A stretch of DNA of 64,000 nucleotides from an uncultured Paenibacillus sp. (GCA_937895345.1 CALAWP010000074.1:132986-196985), one strand, 5' to 3'. Shown: positions 52,803 through 61,976, counted from the stretch's first letter. Translations and numbers: made by a program. Notes: a model not told the origin generated them from the letters alone.

Positions 52803-52981
52803 CTCAACGACAATGTTCCCAATGGAGAGCAGAGCCATGCCATGCGCAACTTCTGCATGGCGGGAGGGCGAATTTGCGGAACGAACCGGAGCCGATGAGC
52901 GAAAAAGTCATTGGATATTTTATCCACAATTAAGGAAGGCTAATGGAAATCCCGAAACGAAGAAAGGAGTTCCTATCCCTT

Positions 52982-53266
52982 ATGCAACAACAACAACAAG
53001 CTCAAGGGCAGCAGCAGCCCGTCATGCCCCAACCGCCGCAAATCATTACTACAAAAGACCATCTTTACTTGAAGGATCAATTATCGTGGGAGCTTGTGGC
53101 CATGAAAAAATGCCGGCATTTCGCCCAAGAATGCTCCGATCAGGAAATTAGCCAGGCTATAGACAAGGCCGGTCAAATGCATCAGCGTCATTATGAGCTG
53201 CTGTTAAAGCATCTGCAAAACAATAACACATCGGAATTGCAACACATCCATCAGCTGCAACAATAA
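52982..53266 (+). CDS. CotF-like spore coat protein
   Basis: 94 residues. A glutamine-rich start (MQQQQQAQGQQQP) is followed by the CotF ferritin-like helical pattern: LYLKDQLSWELVAMKKCRHF, QEISQAIDKAGQMHQRHYELL. Such small proteins belong to the spore coat and are expressed in the mother cell. ATG 52982 is preceded by AAAGGAG at 12 bases; ATG 52943, with AAGGA upstream, would add 13 residues and is possible. It is followed after 14 bases by a related gene. Confidence 0.8.
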   Translation: MQQQQQAQGQQQPVMPQPPQIITTKDHLYLKDQLSWELVAMKKCRHFAQECSDQEISQAIDKAGQMHQRHYELLLKHLQNNNTSELQHIHQLQQ

Positions 53267-53280
53267 GGAGCGTGCCGAAC

Positions 53281-53649
53281 ATGAACCAAAATCAAAACCA
53301 AAATCAAAACCCGAATACGATCAAAAACCCTAAGCCGGCCTACGAACCGCAAGTTAAAGGACCTGAACTGAACGACAGAGACCGGTTAAACGACATTCTC
53401 GCGCTTGAAAAATATTTAACCGACAGCTTTAATGTATCTGCCAGAGAAGCGAGCCATGCGGGTCTTCACCAAGACATCATGACGGTATTGAACGAAACGC
53501 ATCAATGCCAGTACGGGATGTACGAGCTGATGTTTCGGAAAGGGCACTATAAATTAGAGGCGGAGGAACAGAACAAGCTTGATCAGTCCCATCAGCAATT
53601 TAGCGGCTACAGCTCGCAATTTCCGTACCCGGGCACGCTTGTCCAATGA
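53281..53649 (+). CDS. CotF-family spore coat protein
   Basis: 122 residues. An Asn/Gln-rich N-terminus (NQNQNQNQNPN) precedes a CotF domain with LNDRDRLNDILALEKYLTDS, REASHAGLHQDIMTVLNE and QCQYGMYELMFRKGHYKLE. It pairs with the shorter CotF-like gene upstream, and the two probably form a sporulation operon. ATG 53281 has AAGGAG ten bases upstream. A perfect terminator follows at 53721. Confidence 0.85.
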   Translation: MNQNQNQNQNPNTIKNPKPAYEPQVKGPELNDRDRLNDILALEKYLTDSFNVSAREASHAGLHQDIMTVLNETHQCQYGMYELMFRKGHYKLEAEEQNKLDQSHQQFSGYSSQFPYPGTLVQ

Positions 53650-53720
53650 AGTGTCTTCACCGTTGCGGCTGATGCGGCACTCAAAGAGATCACGGCGTTC
53701 CGTCGGGTGCGCACAAGATT

Positions 53721-53750
53721 GGAAAGACCGCCTATTAAAGCGGTCTTTCC
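53721..53750 (+). terminator. Terminator between CotF operon and PL1 gene
   Basis: A perfect 11-bp stem GGAAAGACCGC / GCGGTCTTTCC with an eight-base loop. The hairpin can serve both converging transcripts. Confidence 0.85.
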
Positions 53751-53788
53751 GGCCCTTCTGTTCCACTACATAGCAGAACGCAAACTCG

Positions 53789-55921
53789 TTATTCCACTTT
53801 CATATAAAAGAGATTCGTCACGCTGTCCTTTGTAATGGCGTGCGCGCCTGGCGCAAGCGTTACGCTGACTATGCCGTTCGTTATCGGATAACTCGTTCCA
53901 TCGATCTTGATTTTGGTGCCGTCCGCCGAGTTCAACACTAAAGTTAAGGTGGAGGTTGTCGTAGTCGTAAACGCGATGCTGGTCGAGCTTTCGATTTTCA
54001 AGCATTGCGTGAGCGTCAGACCGTTATAGGTCACCGTCCCTTTGGTCGTCGACAGATTCCCTTGAATATCGAAGAAGCCGCTCGTCTTTCCATCCGTCGT
54101 GAAGTTATGCACATAGGCTCCGGCGCCCGGAGTTGGAGTCGCTGTCGCCGTTGGCGCGGCCGACGGCGTTGGAGCGGTTGTTGGCGTCGGCGCGCCCGTC
54201 GGTGCCGGAGTCGCGGTCGGCGTCGGTACGGACGGGTTGGAATTCCCTCCTACGGATACAAGCTGAGATTCGTAATTGACGATCGCCGACATCAGAGCCG
54301 AGTTCACCGCATACGAATCGTCATCCACCGCATCGTTGAAGGTCCATGCGAAATCTCCGCGTCCCAACCGTCCGGCTTCCGCCGTCACGATTTGTTCAAC
54401 TTGATTGACAGCGTCTATGTCGGATGCGCTCACTCCCGTGTCGACGGTCGTATCAAAGTTGTTATAGGATGTTCCGCCCGCCAAAGCTTTGTAGGAGCCT
54501 GGCACGGTTTCATTTCTCGAAGAGGCTAAGTACGCATCGAAGGAGACGGCATTCGCCGGAGCCGTTCCGGCGCTGGAGTTGGCATAAATCAAGCTGTCGG
54601 CATCCACAATGATATTGTTAAAGGCTTTAATCATGCCGCCGTTTTCGCCCGAGAACGTGCCCTCCCCTAAGGCGTCGGTGCCTTGCCGCGAGCTCAGCAT
54701 CGGATATTTGGCATTGCGGAAATAGTTCGATTCTACGAAAGCCGAGCCTCCCGTCGTGATGCCGACGCCGTATTTGGAGATGCCGTCAAAGAAATTGTTG
54801 TAAATATGAACCGATGCGGTTCGTATACGCGGATGACGGGAATCCGAATGATCGAACCAGTTATGATGGAAGGTCACAAAAAACGGCGCCGATTCGCTCA
54901 AGCCGACAAGCGACGCTTTCCCGGAATCCCAGTAATGATTGTAGGCGATCGTAATATATGTCGAGCCTTTTTTGAGATCGGTGGAACCGTCCCCCTTCGC
55001 CTGGTCCGCATCTCCTCCCGCAGTGCCGTAAAAAATATCGTTATGGTGCACCCATACGTTCACATTGCCGGTATCCATCGATATGCCGTCGTCCGGGAAC
55101 AGCATGAGGCCCAAATTTCTGACCTCCACATTGCCGGCATATCGCAGAAGAAGTCCCCAGCCGTAAGCGTAAGCATCGTTCCCGATCCCTTCGATCGTCA
55201 TATTCATTTCCGAATAGTTGTTTTTGCCTTTCACTTGCAGATAGCCGCTGCTATTCAACTGCCCGCTCATGTCGCTGGCCGTCACTTTGCCAATCAACCG
55301 GATGGCAAGCGGCGTTGTATCGTACCCTTTCTGCCTGAGCGCCAAAATGTTGCCGATCCCCACCCCCGTCTGCACGCCGCCCGAGCTGTTGATTTTCACA
55401 TCGAGCGTGACGGTTCGAGCGTTCTCGGAGGTGACGTACAGCACCTGAGCTCCGATCTTCAAGGTGCCATCGTCATTATAAGCGCCCGATCCCGTACCGT
55501 ACAGCGAGTCTGCGGAGAAAGCAAATCCGGATCTGTCATGCGGGCTGACGGATAATGGATTCGTGACCGCGCTGGCCGTTACGCCGCCAGACCGTATGGC
55601 TTCCACCTTCATGACATAATTTCCGGCGGCCAGCCCTACCGCATCCGCTCTCCAATAAGAAGGGTATCTGCGAATTAATTGGCTGTCGATCTGTTTATAT
55701 TGGGAATCCGGTGCGCTCGCAGGCTTAACGTAAACGTTATACCCCTCCGCGTTGCTGACAGGCGACCATTCGGCATAGGCCGTTTCCTTCCAGCCTCCGC
55801 TGGCGGTAATCGACAGACCGGCGGCATGAATGGCCGTATTGGCCAATCCGCCTGCCAGCAAAGAAAATACAAGAGAACACAATAAAACAATACCGACTGC
55901 GTTTGCCATTCGTTTTTTCAC
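53789..55921 (-). CDS. Secreted PL1-like pectate lyase
   Basis: 710 residues. A signal peptide ends near residue 33 and an FN3-like module follows (about 38-125). A PL1 beta-helix (about 130-560) carries VWVHHNDIFYG, GSTYITIAYNHYWDSGK and the calcium/arginine region FHHNWFDHSDSRHPRIR. A Pro/Thr-rich linker at about 565-605 and a C-terminal beta domain of about 100 residues follow, probably carbohydrate-binding. No SLH repeats are present, so the enzyme is released. The start is GTG 55921 behind GGGAGGG. A strong CRE-like site lies 36 bases upstream. Confidence 0.9.
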   Translation of the reverse strand: MKKRMANAVGIVLLCSLVFSLLAGGLANTAIHAAGLSITASGGWKETAYAEWSPVSNAEGYNVYVKPASAPDSQYKQIDSQLIRRYPSYWRADAVGLAAGNYVMKVEAIRSGGVTASAVTNPLSVSPHDRSGFAFSADSLYGTGSGAYNDDGTLKIGAQVLYVTSENARTVTLDVKINSSGGVQTGVGIGNILALRQKGYDTTPLAIRLIGKVTASDMSGQLNSSGYLQVKGKNNYSEMNMTIEGIGNDAYAYGWGLLLRYAGNVEVRNLGLMLFPDDGISMDTGNVNVWVHHNDIFYGTAGGDADQAKGDGSTDLKKGSTYITIAYNHYWDSGKASLVGLSESAPFFVTFHHNWFDHSDSRHPRIRTASVHIYNNFFDGISKYGVGITTGGSAFVESNYFRNAKYPMLSSRQGTDALGEGTFSGENGGMIKAFNNIIVDADSLIYANSSAGTAPANAVSFDAYLASSRNETVPGSYKALAGGTSYNNFDTTVDTGVSASDIDAVNQVEQIVTAEAGRLGRGDFAWTFNDAVDDDSYAVNSALMSAIVNYESQLVSVGGNSNPSVPTPTATPAPTGAPTPTTAPTPSAAPTATATPTPGAGAYVHNFTTDGKTSGFFDIQGNLSTTKGTVTYNGLTLTQCLKIESSTSIAFTTTTTSTLTLVLNSADGTKIKIDGTSYPITNGIVSVTLAPGAHAITKDSVTNLFYMKVE

Positions 55922-55956
55922 TTAAATCCCTCCCAAGTTTATTAGCTGCGCTTTAA

Positions 55957-55971
55957 CGAAAACGCTTTCAT
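55957..55971 (-). promoter_or_regulatory. CRE site upstream of PL1 lyase gene
   Basis: On the minus strand ATGAAAGCGTTTTCG matches 14 of 15 CRE positions, the best match in the window. The remaining gap to 56196 shows no gene. Confidence 0.7.
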
Positions 55972-56196
55972 AAAATTCGTTTCCTCTTCACCTCCTCGAC
56001 TTCGCTATTGTTCATTAGGACGGTTTTATTAATTGGAGCATCCTTAATTTATCAGTGTTGAAAGCGGTTCCGAAACAATCATTTGCACATTTCTGAACTA
56101 ATGATTATCGGACGAAGAAGATGATAATTTCCAAGGGAAGCGTCTGCAAATAAACAGCCGTTCCCCGATGAAATACCGTGAAACGGCTGCCCTAAA

Positions 56197-56664
56197 CTAA
56201 TTGGAGACCAAATCCTTGTAATAAATGTTGGTCATATCCCCCATCACCATGGGCGCTTCCTCCAAATACGTCTACCCCGTACTTTCATAATACGCGTTGT
56301 CGTCGGTCGAGATCAGGTACAGCTTCTTGAAGCCAAGCTTCTGAGCGGCTTGTATCGCCCGATCTTGCAGCAGCAAATCGATGCCTTGGTCCCGGACGTC
56401 GTTTCTTACGAACAAGTTGGTCATCCATGGCGACAAATCCTGCCGGCAGCGCAAATCGTTGGTCCAAAGCGCCACAGTGCCCACCAGCCGGTCGCCGGTA
56501 AGGGCGATGTACGTCATCGGCACCCGGTCCTTCTGCGCCGTATGAATGGTGGTGTACTTCATATTTTCTTTCGTTTGATATTTGCCCCACTCATGCCAAA
56601 ACCACAAGCTCACCTCGTCCACATATTCCATCCGGTCCGCCAAATTTACAATACGAACTTCCAT
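56197..56664 (-). pseudogene. GNAT acetyltransferase gene with one in-frame stop
   Basis: A GNAT N-acetyltransferase of about 155 residues: an N-terminal strand VRIVNLADR, acceptor part WFWHEWGKYQ, then YIALTGDRLVGTVALW, LTNLFVRNDVRDQGI-like acetyl-CoA loop and KKLYLISTDDNAYYESTG. Immediately after STG comes a TAG at 56272, in place of the Trp expected there (STGW). The frame then continues as a normal GNAT tail, TYLEEAPMVMGDM and YYKDLVSN, to a stop at 56197. A single G-to-A change (TGG to TAG) explains it. The truncated 130-residue product would lack the last strand. Confidence 0.8.
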
Positions 56665-56701
56665 TTCCTCTACCTCCGCATATTTTTTGTGACTTGCATG
56701 A

Positions 56702-56777
56702 CATTAGACACCCGGTCGACGCCAAAAGCCACATTCCAAAATGATTGTGGCTTTTTCCTCTTGCAAAGTGTCTAATG
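56702..56777. repeat. Nested perfect inverted repeats with a common centre
   Basis: CATTAGACAC (56702-56711) is the reverse complement of GTGTCTAATG (56768-56777). Within them AAAAGCCACA (56724-56733) pairs with TGTGGCTTTT (56746-56755). Both pairs share the same centre, with 12 bases between arms on each side. The inner hairpin followed by T could act as a terminator between the two divergent genes. Confidence 0.85.
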
Positions 56778-56808
56778 ATATATAGAGCGAAAGAAGGAGA
56801 CTTTCATT

Positions 56809-58020
56809 ATGGACCCTCGGGAACGGTACGAAGACGTCGTTGCTTTATATTACGACAGAATCAAGCGTTATCTGGCGCTAAAGGTAGATCTGCAAACCGC
56901 CGAAGATTTAACGCAGTTAACGTTTATCAAGGCTTATGAAAACTACCATGCTTTTCAAAACCGTTCGACCTTATTTACCTGGTTGTCCAGCATCGCCAGA
57001 AATAATTTGAAAAACGAATACCGCAAAAAACACCGGGCTCATAAATCGATCGACGACATCGGCCGGCAGCATCACTTCGTCAGCTTCGAATTTATGACGA
57101 ACGTCGAGCTTCGCATCGATATGACGACGGCCTTGCAAAGCATTCTGCCGCTGGACCGCGAAATTATCGCTTTGCATTATGACGCCGGATTTACGCTCCC
57201 GGAAATTTCCGAGATTGTAGGATTAAAGTTAAGCGCCGTCAAAAATCGCCTGTACCGGGCTTTAATAAAATTAAAGCAACAGTTTACTGTTAACGATGAG
57301 TTTCACGGAGGACTCTCCGCCGCTCGTTTCGTGCAGTTGATCAGCGCCGGCCGCACGGCGGGAGAGCCTTCGTCGCAGCAGCATCAACAAATGTATCAGC
57401 ATATCTTCGACCATTTGACCCTGAAAGTCGGCCAAATCTTTGATTTGCTGCGGTACAAACCGTCCGGCAAAATAACGATTGAAATTTATGAAAATCTTCG
57501 AGCCTTTCATCAAGCCGTCCATGAGCCGGACGCTCCGAATTGGTTCATGGGCGTAGTCGAGGGTAACACGATCAAGATCGCCTCCCCGCTGCAGCCCGGC
57601 CCGGAGCATACTTATGAATCGATACTCAAGTCCGTCGTGCATCTGTTCACAATGCTTGTCGTCAAGGAAATAAACCCCGACACGCCCAAATGGCTGTATC
57701 AAGGACTTGGCGGTTACCAAGCGGAGCTCATGACCGAACTCTACATTCGCGATTCTATCGCGCCGCTGGTGGAGCAAGATCAGGTCCCCAGCCTGGTGGA
57801 ACTAAACGATAACAGCTGGGCGTTCGAAACGAAAAAAGGATTTCAATTTTCGTACACGCTCGCAGCCTTTATTTTGAAGCAATACGAAGCAAGCGCGTTA
57901 AATCGATTCATCCGCAACCCCGCTGGCTTTGAAGAAGCCTTCGGTTGTTCCGAGGCCGGTTTCCATCAGAGCTGGAAGGAATGGCTGGCCGTATTTATGG
58001 AGCAGCTCCGAAGAGTATGA
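56809..58020 (+). CDS. ECF sigma factor with degenerate peptidase-like C-terminal domain
   Basis: 403 residues. Residues 1-160 are an ECF sigma factor: region 2 with YLALKVDLQTAEDLTQLTFIKAY and WLSSIARNNLKNEYRKK, region 4 with LPLDREIIALHYDAGFTLPE and GLKLSAVKNRLYRAL. From about 180 to 400 a second domain resembles gluzincin-type peptidase (MA-like) domains, but the zinc motif HExxH is H278-LFTM and the third ligand Glu is Q298 in WLYQGLGGY, so it is probably a non-catalytic sensor or binding domain. No anti-sigma gene is adjacent, consistent with internal control. ATG 56809 follows AAGGAG. Confidence 0.82.
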   Translation: MDPRERYEDVVALYYDRIKRYLALKVDLQTAEDLTQLTFIKAYENYHAFQNRSTLFTWLSSIARNNLKNEYRKKHRAHKSIDDIGRQHHFVSFEFMTNVELRIDMTTALQSILPLDREIIALHYDAGFTLPEISEIVGLKLSAVKNRLYRALIKLKQQFTVNDEFHGGLSAARFVQLISAGRTAGEPSSQQHQQMYQHIFDHLTLKVGQIFDLLRYKPSGKITIEIYENLRAFHQAVHEPDAPNWFMGVVEGNTIKIASPLQPGPEHTYESILKSVVHLFTMLVVKEINPDTPKWLYQGLGGYQAELMTELYIRDSIAPLVEQDQVPSLVELNDNSWAFETKKGFQFSYTLAAFILKQYEASALNRFIRNPAGFEEAFGCSEAGFHQSWKEWLAVFMEQLRRV

Positions 58021-58041
58021 GCGTCATAACGCGAGTTATCC

Positions 58042-59670
58042 CTACTTCACCCTGAACGTACGATGCGCATACTTGCGAACGGATACGGCTGCAGCCGCCA
58101 AATAAACGATTGCCGCCGACAAGACGACGCTCGCGAAGGCAACGGGCGGAACCGGAAAGAAAACCGCAAATCCGCAGAACGCCGATACCGCCATAGACAC
58201 GATGAAATATAATGGATTCTTCACATTCAAATCCGTAGAGTAAGGCTGGAAAATATAATACATAAACAGATGATGGATCGTAAAAAAGACTGCCAGCGCC
58301 GCAACGCTGAGCCATAACAGTACAGCATCCCATCCGGTCACGCTCTCGCGAGCCGAGATGGCAATCAGCGTCAGCGCTCCCCCTAACGCCGCGGCAATCA
58401 GCAAATTTTGGCCGATCATCTTGCGCAGCCGGATCAAGAAATGCTCGTAAGCCGCGCTTCGATAGAAGCTGTAACGGGTCAAGCTGATGTCGCAATGATA
58501 GAACATCGCCCTGCACGTGGTTTCGCCAACCGTCAAGAAACTCACCGCGATAGGCAAGAAGGGAAACAACATCTTCATCTCCAGCTGAAAGAGCTCCGGC
58601 TGCATGCGGTCCATGACCAGCATTGCGATCGAGCCGATGATTCCGGCAGCGGCAATAATGGCGAGCCGCTTGCGGAACGGGCGGCTGACCAAGCTGCGAT
58701 GCCTTGCGAAAAATATCGCGTTCAGATAGGCATAGCCTTCCTTGCCTTCCTTGCCTTCCTTGCCTTCCAACGGCTCCCGCCGCAAGGCTTCCTCCGAATA
58801 ATCGCTCTCCTTGGCTTGAACGCTCGCTTTTTGGGCATCTGCAATCATAGCGCTCATGTTCAAGTAAGGATCGTCCCGCTTCGTTGCTGCATCCACAGCC
58901 TCACGATAACGACGGTACCTCGCAAGCTGTACGGCCGCCCAGGCTCCCAGTACAGCGATCGCCAGCGCCGCCGTCCAATGCATAAGAATCGGTCCAATCG
59001 CAGGCGCTTTCTCGAAGAGGAGCGGCAAATAAGCAACGATGATGCCTGCAATAATGAAGAGCCATACAACGGCCACCTGCTTAACTAATACAATTCCTGT
59101 TCGGTCAAACAGCTTGAGATGCAAATATTCGCACAGCACTCTCCACGCCGCGACGGAAACCGCAAGCATCACCGCCTGCAGCGCCGTGCCTTGCAAGAGC
59201 AGCACGAATACGAGCAGGGCAGGGATGTAGCTGACTAGATACACGACGTAGCGAAAGGATAAAAAGGCGTGCATATAGTGCTTGGGCGACATTCGCATCA
59301 GCTTTACCGCTACATACTTCTCCCTCTTCGGTTCCAGCACATTGGCGCTGCTGACGCCTGCCGCCAGCAAGCTCATGAGCGCAAAGATATGAACGAACAG
59401 CGCAAGCGGTTCATGTCCGTGCGGCAATGCCGTCACCGGCAAATAGACAAGCAGGTAAAGATACAGCAGCTTGGACAGAAGGCTCCACAGCAGCAACACG
59501 GCAAAAACAAGGGCAGCGGCCGAGCGCTTCAGATCCGTTTTGGCATAGACGGAATTGGGAACCGCCTTGCCGATCCAGGGCAGCTTCTGGACATAGTAGA
59601 ATAACAGATTGATCGCCGAGGACGTCCGTATGGCCAGCAGCGTACTAAGAACCTTCAGCATGGCTCTCAT
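58042..59670 (-). CDS. ABC transporter membrane subunit
   Basis: 542 residues with about 12 hydrophobic segments and a charged cytoplasmic loop near residues 270-325. A short 9-bp DNA repeat at 58741-58767 encodes EGKEGKEGKEG in that loop. No family is obvious, but it overlaps the ATPase gene by 26 bases, and the pairing is typical of bacterial multi-span exporters. ATG 59670, or ATG 59661 with better-spaced AAGGATG, is the start. The substrate is unknown; the TetR upstream suggests drug or toxic-compound export. Confidence 0.75.
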   Translation of the reverse strand: MRAMLKVLSTLLAIRTSSAINLLFYYVQKLPWIGKAVPNSVYAKTDLKRSAAALVFAVLLLWSLLSKLLYLYLLVYLPVTALPHGHEPLALFVHIFALMSLLAAGVSSANVLEPKREKYVAVKLMRMSPKHYMHAFLSFRYVVYLVSYIPALLVFVLLLQGTALQAVMLAVSVAAWRVLCEYLHLKLFDRTGIVLVKQVAVVWLFIIAGIIVAYLPLLFEKAPAIGPILMHWTAALAIAVLGAWAAVQLARYRRYREAVDAATKRDDPYLNMSAMIADAQKASVQAKESDYSEEALRREPLEGKEGKEGKEGYAYLNAIFFARHRSLVSRPFRKRLAIIAAAGIIGSIAMLVMDRMQPELFQLEMKMLFPFLPIAVSFLTVGETTCRAMFYHCDISLTRYSFYRSAAYEHFLIRLRKMIGQNLLIAAALGGALTLIAISARESVTGWDAVLLWLSVAALAVFFTIHHLFMYYIFQPYSTDLNVKNPLYFIVSMAVSAFCGFAVFFPVPPVAFASVVLSAAIVYLAAAAVSVRKYAHRTFRVK

Positions 59671-60370
59671 CCTTCAGCAGCTCGATAATGCTCTGCTCGA
59701 ATTCCGGACTGCGCAGCAGCTCAGGCGAAACAGACGACAACCGGCCGCGATTCAAAATGACCAGCTCATCGCAAAGGTCCGATGCCAGCTGCAAAATATG
59801 GGTGGAGAAAATTAGAATATGGTCGCGCTTCATCTCGCGAAGCAGCTTCTTCATCTCCAGCGCCACAATGACGTCAAAGGACGTCAGCGGCTCGTCCAGC
59901 AAAATGACCGGCGGCTTTGTAATCAAGAACAGCAGCATTTGCAGCTTGTTCTTCATGCCGTGGGAATATCCTTTAATGAGCCGATGACGTTCTTCCTCCG
60001 CCATGCTCATCATATCGAAATATTGGTCGATCGAATATTCGATCGGAACGTTCTGGCGGCGGTTAATATCGATAAAAAACTTAACGAATTCATAGCCTGT
60101 CAGAAACTCCGGCAGGATCGGCAGCGAGTAGACGTAGCCGACGTCCTGCTCGCGCAGCTCGCGCGTCACACCGTCCGTCTCCAGCAAGGTTCGACCGCCA
60201 TCCATTTTCAATTCGCCGCTCAGGCAATTGAACAACGTTGTTTTGCCTGCCCCGTTCCGTCCCAGCAGCCCGTATATTTTACCTTGCTCGAATCGATGCT
60301 CCACGCCCTGAAGCACCTGCTTCTCGTTAAACTGCTTCGTGATATTGTCCAGCACCAGCTGCAACGTCAT
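59645..60370 (-). CDS. ABC transporter ATP-binding subunit
   Basis: 241 residues with Walker A LLGRNGAGKTT, a Q-loop region DVGYVYSLPILPEF, the signature-like KGYSHGMKNKLQ, Walker B VILLDEPLTSFD and the H-loop LIFSTHILQLA. It matches the CcmA/exporter group and drives the membrane subunit encoded directly downstream. ATG 60370 has GAGAGGAG upstream. The gene lies 64 bases after the TetR regulator and is probably in the same operon. Confidence 0.9.
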   Translation of the reverse strand: MTLQLVLDNITKQFNEKQVLQGVEHRFEQGKIYGLLGRNGAGKTTLFNCLSGELKMDGGRTLLETDGVTRELREQDVGYVYSLPILPEFLTGYEFVKFFIDINRRQNVPIEYSIDQYFDMMSMAEEERHRLIKGYSHGMKNKLQMLLFLITKPPVILLDEPLTSFDVIVALEMKKLLREMKRDHILIFSTHILQLASDLCDELVILNRGRLSSVSPELLRSPEFEQSIIELLKDESHAEGS

Positions 60371-60434
60371 CACTCCTCTCATCCTCACTAATACGGTTGG
60401 TCCGTCAAGCCGGTTTCCTCCCTCTCCCTACCTT

Positions 60435-61019
60435 CTAATTCTTGCCGCCCTGAACGATTCCTTCTTTTGGAGTGATTCCATAAAGCAGGAGCTCCGCCAT
60501 TTGATCCATCACCTGCTCCAGCGGCAATTGTCCCGCCCTGCGGTTGCGGCGTTCTTCCATTAACTGATACAAACAGCCGATATACATTTGAATAAATAAC
60601 TCCAGGTTGAAGGGTCGAAGAATACCTTCGCGCACGCCTTGCTCAATCAACCTCTGAATCTGGCCCCAACCAAGCGTCACATGCCGATCTATCTCGGACC
60701 ACTGCTCCGGATATTTCTGCTGAAGCTCTTTCAGAAGCCGAAGATCGGACAGCATCAGCCACTCCGGGACGTTGACGAGTGTCTTCTTCAATTTTTCGAG
60801 AATCGACAGCTTCATATCCTCCATAATGGCGGCTTCCGAATGTTTCATCTCGACAATGGACTGCGTGACGATCTCCTGAATGATCTGCTCCTTGGAGGCA
60901 AAGCATTGATAAATGGTTTTCGAGCTTGCCCCTGCACGCTCCGCTAAATCCCTCATCGTAAACTTCAAACCGCGCTCGACGATTTCATCCCTTGCGGCTT
61001 CCAATATCCGCTGTTTCAT
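60435..61019 (-). CDS. TetR-family regulator
   Basis: 194 residues. The N-terminal HTH is ILEAARDEIVERGLKFTMRDLAERAGASSKTIYQCFASKEQI in pattern, followed by a helical ligand-binding domain. It probably represses the ABC exporter genes downstream and perhaps its own upstream gene. ATG 61019 overlaps the stop of the preceding membrane-protein gene by four bases (ATGA), which indicates translational coupling. The much longer frame to 61301 runs inside that gene and is rejected. Confidence 0.85.
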   Translation of the reverse strand: MKQRILEAARDEIVERGLKFTMRDLAERAGASSKTIYQCFASKEQIIQEIVTQSIVEMKHSEAAIMEDMKLSILEKLKKTLVNVPEWLMLSDLRLLKELQQKYPEQWSEIDRHVTLGWGQIQRLIEQGVREGILRPFNLELFIQMYIGCLYQLMEERRNRRAGQLPLEQVMDQMAELLLYGITPKEGIVQGGKN

Positions 61020-61432
61020 GCCCGGCTCCCCTTTGTTTCGCCCGTTATAGTTGATTGGATCAGCCTTGGCAAAAAAATAAGCGGGTAAACCATCAGGAAT
61101 GTATTCGGAATCCACCACCATAGATCGAAATCTCCCCGAATCGCCCAAAAGGAGATCGCTTGCAGCCCCGCACAAAACGTTAAACATAAGGAAACCAAAC
61201 TTAGCGGCAGCCATGCCTTGTGCGATCTTCGGTACAGCGCAATGCTTAACAACCCTGTAATTGATACCATAATATCCAATGGAATAAACGAAAGATTCCA
61301 CGCCACCATAATCGGATTGTCATAATCTTTGTACAGAAATTCGTTCGGAAGCAAGCTCAAAAATACGATCATCCAATACGCCAAAAATCCAATATCCGTT
61401 ATGAACATGAACCACCTTAACGACCTTCCCAT
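61016..61432 (-). CDS. Four-TM membrane protein (YvaD-like)
   Basis: 138 residues with four hydrophobic segments (about 8-28, 42-65, 70-92, 105-125). It resembles the small DUF5360/YvaD-type membrane proteins of Bacillales, often found with a TetR gene. ATG 61432 has GGAGG upstream, preferred over the first ATG at 61447. It is the first gene of a probable unit: membrane protein, TetR, ABC ATPase, ABC membrane subunit. Confidence 0.7.
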   Translation of the reverse strand: MGRSLRWFMFITDIGFLAYWMIVFLSLLPNEFLYKDYDNPIMVAWNLSFIPLDIMVSITGLLSIALYRRSHKAWLPLSLVSLCLTFCAGLQAISFWAIRGDFDLWWWIPNTFLMVYPLIFLPRLIQSTITGETKGSRA

Positions 61433-61621
61433 AACAACCTCCATCATCGGTAAGATTGAAGGAAAACGAAGTTATATTTTTGTTTTCCTTGATTTCCATC
61501 ATACATTGTATTTATCTCTCTTTCAACTGAAGCGTGAACTGGTGTACTATAGAGCTTAGGCTTAATGCTGAAAGCAAAGCCTCTTGATTCGACAGAACAC
61601 CTGGTTAGAGGAGCTCACTTG

Positions 61622-61960
61622 ATGAAAAAGTCATGGAATTTGATCTCGCATAAATGGAAATGGAATGGAATTGTAACGATCGGAGGCATATTGATCGGGG
61701 CAGGACTTGCCGATTGCGTCCTCGCTTTGGATCAGCTTGACATCAACCAAATCGCCCGAGGATTAACGATCTTTAGTGCAGGCCTTACGATATTGGTCGT
61801 GATGGATAACTCCAAAACGCAAAAGGAAACCGAAACCATTCAAAAGGAAACTCAGCTTCGTTTAAAAAAAGTAGAGGATCAGCTGCAAGCCATACACAAA
61901 TCTCAACAAATTACGGAAAAACAACTGCTCGAAATCAAACAATTGCTGCGGAAATCTTAA
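61622..61960 (+). CDS. Small membrane protein with C-terminal coiled coil
   Basis: 112 residues. Two membrane spans (about 17-35 and 50-62) are followed by a 50-residue helical tail rich in K, E and Q (KTQKETETIQKETQLRLKK, VEDQLQAIHKSQQITEKQL) that should form a coiled coil. No family is recognised. The start is ATG 61622 with GAGGAG eight bases upstream; the longer frame to 61565 lacks a site. It is followed by a perfect terminator at 61977. Confidence 0.6.
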   Translation: MKKSWNLISHKWKWNGIVTIGGILIGAGLADCVLALDQLDINQIARGLTIFSAGLTILVVMDNSKTQKETETIQKETQLRLKKVEDQLQAIHKSQQITEKQLLEIKQLLRKS

Positions 61961-61976
61961 GTCGCGTTGAGCAGCA

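Noticed and set aside
52861..52935. Minus-strand MTFSLIGS-like octapeptide resembling the end of the GH43 protein
   Set aside because: The match is only about 27 bases long; too short to call a gene relic.
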